Assembly (NCBI GenBank): GCA_003452185.1
Contig: DMJJ01000599.1
Span: 4,704 to 26,354, forward strand
DNA length: 21,651 nucleotides
Direction of reading: 5' to 3'
Source of the DNA: Verrucomicrobiales bacterium
Lineage (GTDB): Bacteria > Verrucomicrobiota > Verrucomicrobiia > Limisphaerales > UBA11320
Part shown: piece by piece, positions 8,616-15,700 of the stretch
Layout: the number at the start of each line of letters is the position of its first letter
Numbering within the stretch: position 1 is the first letter of the stretch
Made by a program: the position numbers and the translations under genes
The notes under the pieces: generated by a model
The model's input: only the letters and a program-made list of their open reading frames with translations
Told to the model about the DNA's origin: nothing
Database searches by the model: none

Positions 8616-11600
8616 ACGTCCGCCGCCCCCCGGGCGGGGGGGTCTGCCGGATGGCCGACGGTCGCCACGCCCCTGGGGAGGTTGACCTCCTTGGGACGGG
8701 CCCGAACGCCCCTGCGACGAAGGACCCCCTCCGCGAGGGGAATTTGACTGCGGCCCCATCGGTCTTCCGCGCTGGGCTTCCTCGCGGCGCGGGCGACCCT
8801 CGGGAGCCGGCCGTCCCTGAGAGGCCGGGCGACCGAAGGACTGCGGGCGACGCGGGCCGCCTGGGCGGGACGAGCTTCCGAGCATCGGACGGTCCGATTG
8901 CGATGTACGGAATCCACCCTCCCGCCCACCCTGAGCTGCGGAACGGCGCCCCGGACCGGGCGGGCGACCCCTCGGGTCACGACCTCGGTCGTCCCGTCGA
9001 CCGGGAGGGCGGTCCGACGGGCGACCCGAAAACCCTCGCTCGGAGGAAGCCCCCTCCGGGCGGGTGAAGGGACGCCCTCCCCGTGGATCCCTTCGCCCCT
9101 GCGGACGCTCCGTCGGACGGGTTCCCGTGCGGGCCCGCTCTTCCTCCGGACGCCAGGGTTGGGGACGCCCCGACGAAGGGCGACCCTCCTGGGGCCGACC
9201 CTGCGAAGGACGGCCCTGCCGTTCACCTCCCTGGAAGCGCCGACCAGGCGCAGGACGGCCCGTGGGCGTGCGGCCATCCGGGGAGCGACCCTGCTGGGGC
9301 CGGCCTTGATGCCCTCCCCCGTGCGAGGAGCGCCCGGGTTGGGAGCCGCGATACTGGCGCCCCCGCCCCTCGGAGGGGGGACGAGCCTCCGGGTAACGCT
9401 GCTCCTCCTGCTCGCGCCGGGGCGCGGGGCGTCCGGGTTGTGGACGGGCTTGCGGAAACCGTGCCTGCTGCGGGCGTCCTTGCATGGGACGCCGCTGGGG
9501 GGGACGGGATTCCTGGGACGCCGGCGCGTGTGCCGCCGGGGTGTGAGGACGCGCTGGCCTCGACCGACCGGCATGGACCGGAGCCGCGGGACGGGCGCCG
9601 GGCCGGCCCGCACGCAACGGCTGCGCAGCGACGCTCGGAACGAGACGAAAATCGACCTGCTTCTTGAAACGGTCCACCTTGGCAATCTGCACCTCAACCC
9701 GGTCTCCCAGCCTCACGACGCGCCGGTTGCGACGTCCGATCACATGGAGCCGGACGGGGTCAAAGACATAGAAGTCATCCTTGAGCTCGGAGAACGGCAC
9801 GAGGCCGCTCATCCCCAGGCCGGTTACATCGACGAAGAACCCGAAGTTCCGAAGGTCGGTCACCAGCGCGGGGTAGGGCTCGGGCCGGGAAGACCGGAGC
9901 TGCGCGTTCAGGAAGGCGTACAGCTTCACATCCTTGCTGTCGCGCTCGGCGTCGGCGGAGTTCCGCTCCGTGTTCGAGATGTGATCGGCGGTCTCCTTGA
10001 GCGAGTGCTTCGACCCATGGCCCTGGTCGAACAGGGCCCGGTGCACCACCAGGTCGGCGTAGCGGCGGATCGGCGAGGTGAAGTGGGTGTAGCGCTTCTT
10101 TGCGAGCCCGTAGTGCCCGAGCGGCTCGATCGCGTAGCGGGCCCGCCGGAGCGACTTCAGGAAGCCGATCTTCAGAGCGGCCCCGATCGGCAGGGTCCCG
10201 AGCCGGTGGAGCAGCCGCTGCACCTCCGGACGGTGGCCCAGGTTGCCGCAGGGAACCCGGTGCCCCAGCACCTCGTCGCGATACTCCCGAAGCCGGCGCG
10301 CATCCGGCTCCTCGTGCACGCGATGGACGGCGGGCCGGTCGAGCTGGAGCAACCTCACGGCAACGGCCTCGTTGGCCAGGAGCATGAACTCCTCAATCAG
10401 CTGATGGGAGATGTCATTCTCAACCCGCTCGATCCGGGCAACACGCCCCTCGTCGTCGAGGCGGATCTTCATCTCCGGGAAGTCGAGCTCCAGCGCCCCC
10501 GCCTGGAACCGCAGCCGGCGGATCTTCTGGGCGAGCTCGTTGGCCTGGTGGAGCATCTCCTCGATCGGGCTGGCCGGCGGACGCTGCAGCACCGCCAGGG
10601 CCTCGCGATACGTGAAACGGCGGCGCGAGAAAATCACCGCCGGGTAACAGCGGGTCTTAAGCACCTCGCCGGAGTCCGAGACCAGGAACTCCACGCACTT
10701 GGTCAGCCGCTCCACCTCGGGCTTCAGGGAGCAGAGCTCGTTGCTCAGCGCCTCGGGAAGCATCGGAATCACCCGGTCGACCAGGTAGGTCGAGTTGCCC
10801 CGTTTCCGCGCCTCGTCGTCGAGGGCGCTGCCCGGCTTCACATAATGAGAGACGTCGGCGATGTGGACCCAGAGCCGCCACTCCCCGGGGGCTCCCCGCT
10901 CAAGGCAGATCGCGTCATCGAAGTCCTTGGCGTCATCCGGGTCGATGGTCACCACATTGTGGGAACGGCAGTCTTCGCGGTTCCCAAGATCCTCCGGCCG
11001 GACCACCGACCCGATCGCACGGGCCTCGTCCAGGACCTTCTTCGGGAAGTGGAGGGGGAGATTGTACTGGCGGAGCACGGAGAGCATGTCGACCCCCTCG
11101 GCATCCGGCGGCCCCAGCACCTCAACCACCTCTCCCTCGGGGTTCGTGTTCCGGGACTCCCACTCCCGAAGCTGGACTACCACCTTGTCCCCGACATTCG
11201 CCTTGCGGCCGACATCACGGGGCTCCGGGACATAGATGTCGTGCGGGATCCGGGGATCATCCGGGATGACATACAGGAAGCGGGGGCTCCGGCAAAGGGT
11301 CCCGACGACCTGGGTCCGGTTACGCTCGAGGACGCGGAGCACGGTGCCGGTCAGCTGGACCTCCTCCCCCGCCTTGGGGGGGCGGGCCGAGACATCCCGG
11401 CGGACCAGGACCCGATCCTCGTGCAAGGCCGTGCCGGTCGCGCTCTCCGGGATGGCGATCTCCTTGATGGAGGAGTCGTCGGGCATCAGAAACCCCTTAC
11501 CCTGGCGGTTCATGCGAATCCGCCCCGGAATGAGGTCCGCCTCCCGCGTGGCGATATAGCGGTTGCCCTTGGTTCGGGCCAACTGCCCCGCGCGCTCCAA

Positions 11601-11738
11601 CTCCACCAGCGCATGGTGGAGCTCGGGCTGCGACTGGGGGGGAAGTCCCATCAACCGGAGGATCTCCGAGATGGTGGACGGAACGTAAGAGGGCTGCCCC
11701 AGGATCTGCAGAAGTTGCTCTTTCAAGACTCTCATCAT
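8604..11738 (-). CDS. rnr: Ribonuclease R with a long disordered Arg/Gly/Pro-rich C-terminal tail
   Basis: RNase R is a processive 3'-to-5' exoribonuclease that degrades structured RNA in the cytoplasm. With the ATG at 11738 it has 1044 residues: a winged-helix start (about 1-70, VLKEQLLQILGQPSYVPSTISEILRLMG), OB/cold-shock region (about 70-225), RNB catalytic domain (about 250-590) and S1 domain (about 622-698). The metal-binding signature IDPDDAKDFDDA supplies Asp266, Asp272, Asp274 and Asp275, with the same spacing as the known catalytic aspartates of E. coli RNase R. YTHFTSPIRRYADLVVHR is the usual late RNB motif. Residues about 700-1044 are low complexity, full of GRP, QGRP and RGG-like units, and far longer than the usual basic tail. 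A TTG at 11828 would add 30 residues, but these look like read-through of the leader. A second ATG at 11735 is equally possible. The gene follows a hairpin terminator and is probably its own unit. Confidence 0.95.
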   Translation of the reverse strand: MMRVLKEQLLQILGQPSYVPSTISEILRLMGLPPQSQPELHHALVELERAGQLARTKGNRYIATREADLIPGRIRMNRQGKGFLMPDDSSIKEIAIPESATGTALHEDRVLVRRDVSARPPKAGEEVQLTGTVLRVLERNRTQVVGTLCRSPRFLYVIPDDPRIPHDIYVPEPRDVGRKANVGDKVVVQLREWESRNTNPEGEVVEVLGPPDAEGVDMLSVLRQYNLPLHFPKKVLDEARAIGSVVRPEDLGNREDCRSHNVVTIDPDDAKDFDDAICLERGAPGEWRLWVHIADVSHYVKPGSALDDEARKRGNSTYLVDRVIPMLPEALSNELCSLKPEVERLTKCVEFLVSDSGEVLKTRCYPAVIFSRRRFTYREALAVLQRPPASPIEEMLHQANELAQKIRRLRFQAGALELDFPEMKIRLDDEGRVARIERVENDISHQLIEEFMLLANEAVAVRLLQLDRPAVHRVHEEPDARRLREYRDEVLGHRVPCGNLGHRPEVQRLLHRLGTLPIGAALKIGFLKSLRRARYAIEPLGHYGLAKKRYTHFTSPIRRYADLVVHRALFDQGHGSKHSLKETADHISNTERNSADAERDSKDVKLYAFLNAQLRSSRPEPYPALVTDLRNFGFFVDVTGLGMSGLVPFSELKDDFYVFDPVRLHVIGRRNRRVVRLGDRVEVQIAKVDRFKKQVDFRLVPSVAAQPLRAGRPGARPAAPVHAGRSRPARPHTPAAHAPASQESRPPQRRPMQGRPQQARFPQARPQPGRPAPRREQEEQRYPEARPPSEGRGRQYRGSQPGRSSHGGGHQGRPQQGRSPDGRTPTGRPAPGRRFQGGERQGRPSQGRPQEGRPSSGRPQPWRPEEERARTGTRPTERPQGRRDPRGGRPFTRPEGASSERGFSGRPSDRPPGRRDDRGRDPRGRPPGPGRRSAAQGGREGGFRTSQSDRPMLGSSSRPGGPRRPQSFGRPASQGRPAPEGRPRREEAQRGRPMGPQSNSPRGGGPSSQGRSGPSQGGQPPQGRGDRRPSGRPPRPGGGGRRPR
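8607..9640 (-). repeat. Low-complexity coding repeat: GRP/QGRP tail of RNase R
   Basis: About 1 kb of the rnr gene encodes a tail dominated by Arg, Gly, Pro, Gln and Ser. It consists of degenerate short units such as QGRPQ, EGRPSSGRPQ, GRRDPRGG and RPPGRRDD. It has few hydrophobic residues, is strongly basic overall, and is predicted to be disordered. The units are not exact copies, so this looks like diverged repeat expansion rather than a recent tandem duplication. Confidence 0.75.
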
Positions 11739-11774
11739 GAGACCCGGGGCGCACGACCGCAACCCAAGAGAAAG

Positions 11775-11808
11775 ACCCTCCCGTGAACCACGCCAGGGGG
11801 GGGAGGGT
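11775..11808 (-). terminator. Intrinsic-type terminator after the four-gene hydrolase cluster
   Basis: ACCCTCCC (11775-11782) and GGGAGGGT (11801-11808) form a perfect 8-bp stem with an 18-base loop. Read on the minus strand, the stem is followed by CTTTCTCTT, a pyrimidine run with several T residues. It lies about 100 bases after the stop of the transglutaminase/esterase gene and just before the rnr start. This fits termination of the upstream cluster and separates it from rnr. Confidence 0.55.
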
Positions 11809-11869
11809 GCGGCGCGGCCAGGCTCCAACCCCCGCTCAGGAAGCCCGGATGAGGGGCGGTATCCAGTGA

Positions 11870-11893
11870 GGCTCCCGGTCGGGGGAGGGAGCC
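11870..11893 (-). terminator. Hairpin just after the stop of the transglutaminase/esterase gene
   Basis: GGCTCCC (11870-11876) pairs perfectly with GGGAGCC (11887-11893) around a ten-base loop. It begins about 17 bases after the stop codon at 11910. No T-run follows, so it may be a 3'-stabilising or pausing hairpin that precedes the better terminator at 11775-11808. Confidence 0.35.
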
Positions 11894-11909
11894 CCCGCCG
11901 GCCGGCCGC

Positions 11910-14378
11910 TCAGCGAACCCCCGCCGGCGTGATCGGAATCTGCGCGGTGAAGGCCAAGGCGGGGTCACCCCGCCGGGCCAGTGTCTGGCACAGCACCCGC
12001 AAGCTCGGACGCACAGTCGCGGGACGGGATGCCTTGCCGTTGACCTCCACCACCACCGGCTGGTCAAGATCGACAAGCCTCCCGTCCAGCAGCAGGCTCG
12101 CCGAACGGACCCCGGGAGAGAAGGTGACCACCACACGGTTGCCGTCGCACCGCGCCGCGATCTCCTGCCGCTTGGCAGGGGCCTCGCACCGGAGCCAGTA
12201 AAAATCCCGGATCACCCCGTCCGTCATCGCCCAAGTGAGCTCCTGGGGGGCGGGCTCCCGGGTCGAGGGATAGAGGTCGGCGATCTTGTCCCGGTCGGGA
12301 AGCCCGGTGTGGCCGTTCCCAGCCACCACCTGCACCGTGACCGGATAGACATCCGTACGCCCGGCCCGCAAGGCCTCGACCGACTCCTTGAAGCGTCGAT
12401 CCCTGTCGACCCGTCCAAATTCGGTGTCCTTCTCCCCCACCATCACGGAGAAAACCGTGTTCCGAAGGGTCCTCGGGGTGGTCTCCCCGTCGGTTGGCGC
12501 GGCGGCGCTGGCATGGATCGCCGCAAACCGGTCGGGCATCTTCGGCCCGATGGCAAAGGCCCCATACCCCCCGTGGGAATACCCCATGATGAAGACCTTG
12601 TCCGGGTCGACGTCGCCAAACAACAGGAAGCCCTGCACCAGGTTCGCGACCAGCGGGTACACATAATCGTCGTAGAACCCGTTCCACGTGTCGTTCGGAG
12701 CCCTCAGGGCGACGTAGAGGTATCCCCCCGCCTCGGGGTGGTCGCGGTAATAGATCTGCATATGCCGCCACTGGCTGTCATTGAATTCCTTCGCCACGCC
12801 CCCTCCGCCATGCATCGCGATGAAGAGGGCCCAGCCCCCGGCCGGGCGCGTCCCGACGCTCTTCACCGTGTACGGGCTGACGTGCTTGTCGAAGCGGACC
12901 TGGTGTTCGACGAAATCCTTCCGGGCCGGCTCGTGGATCGGGGCGCTGCGATAGGCCTCCCAGGCCGCGCGACGCACGGCGGGCTCGTGGGTCTGCAGGA
13001 GCCGGTCCAGGCTTCGGGGAAAGCGCCAGGTCGCCTGCCGCGAGGCGGGCGCGACAAAAAACGAGGTCATGGCTGCGGCGAGACGCGATTCCTCCCCAGG
13101 CGGAAGCGGCGAGACGGCTCCACGGGGGGCATAGCAGGCGCGGGACCTGAGCCCCAGAGATGCCTCCTCCTTCAACGCCACCACCACCACCTCCTGCGCG
13201 TTGGTGCCGGGATGAAACTCCTGCCTGCGAACCACCCCGTCCCGCTCCACCGCAACCACGTAGGCGTGGGACCGGGAGAGCGTGAACGGGAGGATGTCGT
13301 TCAGGTCGGCGGTCTCCCCCCGGCTCGTTCCCTCGACCGTGGGAGACTGGGCATCCCCGCCCGCCTCCGAGACCGTCACCCGGGCAGGAACCCGCTGCCC
13401 GGCCGGGCGGTCGAGCACCTTGACCAGGAGGCGCACCCGTCCAGGGTCGGCCGCGGGGGCCGACGGCGTGTAGCGCTCCGTGACGTTCAGCGCGGGAACC
13501 GACTCATCCCCCTTCGCCCAGACCATCGGGAAACCAATTCCGGTGCGCCTCCAGGTCGAGGCGTAAATGGCATGCTGCGGCATCTCCTTCAAAGCCTGCG
13601 AGGCATCGTGGGTGAACCACCCGCGGTCGAGGCCCTTGGGATCGGGCTCCGCGGCTCCGGTGAAATGCCACCCCCCATCCCAGATCTCCACCCAGGTGTG
13701 GTTTCCACGGAGGTTGATCCAGAGCGGTGTCGCCACAACCCGCGCAGGGATCCCCGCCGCGCGACAGGCGTCCACGAGGAGGATCGACAGCCCGGTGCAG
13801 CTCGCCATGCCGGTTTCCAAAGTCTCGAACGGGCCCTGGTCGGCCCGATGTCGCTGCGTCGAATACTTCACCTTCACCAGCGGGAAGAGCCGCTCGTTGA
13901 TCCGCTGGGCCGCCTCACCCGGGGTGGTGCACCCTGCGATGAGGGGGGCGGCCAGGGCCCGAAGCTTTCGGCGCCAGGGGTCACGGGACTCGCTCAGGGA
14001 AGCGTACGGGAGAACGTCATTGAGAAACCCCTCCTTTGGAATCCGCTCCCGCCACGGGGCGGCCTCAAGCGCCTCGTAAGCCTGCGACAGGTTCTCGAGC
14101 AGATACGACGCCGGGAGCGTGGCGGCATCCCGCGCGGGCATTTCCGCCACGAGGAATCCGAGCCCCTCCCGCTGCGCCACGGGGGCCTCCCTCAACGCTT
14201 TGAGCAACTCCACCCGGTTGGTCCCCGCCTCGCGGAGCGCCCGTTCCACGCCCGCGGACCACCACGGGGCCGGGGGGGCGGTTCCCTCCGCCCCAACCGC
14301 CGCTGAAGCCCGGAACGGGAGGGCCCAAAGTGCTGCGACCGCAGAAAGCAACCGGAAGAGTGATGCCACGGAGTTCAT
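11910..14378 (-). CDS. Exported fusion: transglutaminase-like domain plus esterase-type alpha/beta hydrolase
   Basis: From the ATG at 14378 the protein has 822 residues and opens with a clear signal peptide (MNSVASLFRLLSAVAALWAL, cleavage near FRASA). An upstream ATG (14408) would only add residues ahead of that peptide. Residues about 150-260 are a transglutaminase/cysteine-protease-like domain: GMASCTGLS gives Cys194, GNHTWVEIWD gives His227, and Glu244/Asp246 in GAAEPDPK are third-residue candidates. A linker of about 250 residues follows. Residues about 520-740 are a PHB-depolymerase/feruloyl-esterase-like alpha/beta hydrolase with MGYSHGGYG (Ser601) and GNGHTGLPD (His690). The C-terminal ~80 residues look beta-rich. 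Both catalytic sites appear intact. The role is probably periplasmic or extracellular; the substrate (glycan ester, peptide crosslink or polyester) cannot be read. It is the last gene of the minus-strand cluster, 103 bases after the serine hydrolase. Confidence 0.83.
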   Translation of the reverse strand: MNSVASLFRLLSAVAALWALPFRASAAVGAEGTAPPAPWWSAGVERALREAGTNRVELLKALREAPVAQREGLGFLVAEMPARDAATLPASYLLENLSQAYEALEAAPWRERIPKEGFLNDVLPYASLSESRDPWRRKLRALAAPLIAGCTTPGEAAQRINERLFPLVKVKYSTQRHRADQGPFETLETGMASCTGLSILLVDACRAAGIPARVVATPLWINLRGNHTWVEIWDGGWHFTGAAEPDPKGLDRGWFTHDASQALKEMPQHAIYASTWRRTGIGFPMVWAKGDESVPALNVTERYTPSAPAADPGRVRLLVKVLDRPAGQRVPARVTVSEAGGDAQSPTVEGTSRGETADLNDILPFTLSRSHAYVVAVERDGVVRRQEFHPGTNAQEVVVVALKEEASLGLRSRACYAPRGAVSPLPPGEESRLAAAMTSFFVAPASRQATWRFPRSLDRLLQTHEPAVRRAAWEAYRSAPIHEPARKDFVEHQVRFDKHVSPYTVKSVGTRPAGGWALFIAMHGGGGVAKEFNDSQWRHMQIYYRDHPEAGGYLYVALRAPNDTWNGFYDDYVYPLVANLVQGFLLFGDVDPDKVFIMGYSHGGYGAFAIGPKMPDRFAAIHASAAAPTDGETTPRTLRNTVFSVMVGEKDTEFGRVDRDRRFKESVEALRAGRTDVYPVTVQVVAGNGHTGLPDRDKIADLYPSTREPAPQELTWAMTDGVIRDFYWLRCEAPAKRQEIAARCDGNRVVVTFSPGVRSASLLLDGRLVDLDQPVVVEVNGKASRPATVRPSLRVLCQTLARRGDPALAFTAQIPITPAGVR

Positions 14379-14481
14379 CGGGAGGGGGTCCTGTCGGTGT
14401 CGGATCATTCGTGCGTTGAGTGGGGAGAGTGCCAGAGGCGTGGCGCAATCCCCAGTCGAAAATGAGGTACCGAAGGAGCGC

Positions 14482-15699
14482 CTACCGGTCACGGACGCCG
14501 ACCACCGCGGCGCAGGCGCGGCGAAGAAACTCCTCGTATTGCCAGTCGCCGCTTCCCCCCGTCTGCCGCGCCACCACCAGATCGAGGCTTGGGACGAACG
14601 CCAGGATCTGCCCCCCAGACCCCGGCTTGCTCCGCGCGTCCGCCGGAATCCCCTCGCCGCTCCGCCCCCCCTCCCCCGTGAGGCGGGCAGGAAGCTCCCA
14701 CCCGTCCGTAAACGCGCGGGCGTTCATGTGGAACCGCATTTCCAAGCCCCTCACGTCATGCGTCGCCCGGGAGGTCTCCTCGACAAACCACCCCGGGACC
14801 ACCTCCCGGCCCGCCCACCTCCCCCCGCGAAGGAGGCAATAGCCGATCCGTGCGAGATCCCGCGCCGGCATTCCAATCCCGTGCGAGGGATGCCGGCCAA
14901 TGCCCGGTCCCCCGTCGAAAAAGTGGAACGTCCAGCGCTCGATGCCGAGCGGCCTGAAGAGGGCATCGATGGCGAACCGGTCATAGGGCATCCCCGTGAC
15001 CGTCTCACACACGAGGGCCGCGTGATACAGGGCGTGCGAGGAATAGCCGCAACCAGTCCCGGGATCGAATGCGAGGAGGGCCGTTCGCGGGTCCCCTGTC
15101 CTCCCCAAAAGGTACTCCCATGCCCCCTCGTTTCGGGAGCCGGTCGCCTCAGGCGAGATCCCGGAGGTGTGGTTGAGAAGCTGCCGGACCGTGATCCGCG
15201 CCTTGCGGGGATCCGAGAGCGGCTGGGCCCAGGGGATGAAGTCGAACGCGGGGTCCTCAAAATCCATCCTCCGGGGCGTGAGCCCCCGCCGGCTCCGATC
15301 CGAGGCGATCGCCAGCACCGTGGCGCAGACGGCCTTGGAGACCGATGCCAGGCGGCGGGCGTCGGTCCTGGAGCTGTTCCCCCGCTCCACCTCCAACACC
15401 ACCCACCCGCGGCGGATCACGACGGCAGCAAACCCCCGGTCGTCGCTCGCTAGCAACCAGGCACGCAGCTCCTCCAGCCGGGCCGGGTCCATGCCCGCGA
15501 CCTTCCGGACCTCCGCCGGAGTCCGCGCGGAGCGCCACCCTCCCAGCGATTCCGGGGGCGGGAAATACCCCGCTGCCGAGGCCCGGCTGATCCCCAACCA
15601 GGCCGAGAACGAGAGGACCGCGAGCACCGGGATCCCGGCCCCGCAGAGGCGGGATCCCCATTTCGCCGGGGTGAAGGGGCGGCGCCTGTGCCGGGTCAC
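14482..15699 (-). CDS. Exported serine hydrolase, beta-lactamase (class C) fold
   Basis: This 405-residue protein starts at GTG 15699. The start is well supported: a GGGAGG ribosome-binding site sits about 6-8 bases upstream, inside the end of the preceding gene, leaving one base between that gene's stop and this start. The N-terminus is Arg-rich and then hydrophobic (about 20-43), a signal peptide or anchor. The catalytic SxxK is Ser119-Val-Ser-Lys122 in LASVSKAV. RQLLNHTSGISPEA (about 172-185) is the usual following motif. The second motif reads Tyr219-Ser-Ser in place of the common Tyr-x-Asn. A GSGGQILAFVPSLDLVVA stretch near the end matches the family's C-terminal strand. Members include esterases, D-aminopeptidases and penicillin-binding-like enzymes. 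Esterase activity is my guess from its esterase neighbours; resistance to beta-lactams should not be assumed. Confidence 0.86.
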   Translation of the reverse strand: MTRHRRRPFTPAKWGSRLCGAGIPVLAVLSFSAWLGISRASAAGYFPPPESLGGWRSARTPAEVRKVAGMDPARLEELRAWLLASDDRGFAAVVIRRGWVVLEVERGNSSRTDARRLASVSKAVCATVLAIASDRSRRGLTPRRMDFEDPAFDFIPWAQPLSDPRKARITVRQLLNHTSGISPEATGSRNEGAWEYLLGRTGDPRTALLAFDPGTGCGYSSHALYHAALVCETVTGMPYDRFAIDALFRPLGIERWTFHFFDGGPGIGRHPSHGIGMPARDLARIGYCLLRGGRWAGREVVPGWFVEETSRATHDVRGLEMRFHMNARAFTDGWELPARLTGEGGRSGEGIPADARSKPGSGGQILAFVPSLDLVVARQTGGSGDWQYEEFLRRACAAVVGVRDR

Positions 15700-15700
15700 C

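Noticed and set aside
8604..9640. Possible CRISPR-like or minisatellite array in the rnr tail region
   Set aside because: Repeats are short, degenerate and in phase with the reading frame; there are no uniform repeats and spacers.
8898..11786. 962-codon open frame on the plus strand, antisense to rnr
   Set aside because: It mirrors rnr, whose domains and catalytic motifs are clear. Its translation has no recognisable domain and its length is explained by high GC content and third-position bias.
11739..11828. 30-residue N-terminal extension of RNase R from a TTG start
   Set aside because: The extension is low-complexity, overlaps the terminator hairpin of the preceding cluster and lacks similarity to the RNase R winged-helix start, which begins at the MMRVLKEQ segment.
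12309..14306. 665-codon open frame on the plus strand under the transglutaminase/esterase gene
   Set aside because: Antisense to a gene with two intact catalytic motifs; the translation is Arg/Pro/Gly-rich with no family resemblance.
14482..15699. Antibiotic-resistance beta-lactamase
   Set aside because: The fold matches the class C/esterase superfamily, but the Tyr-x-Asn motif is altered and the neighbours are esterases, so resistance cannot be claimed.
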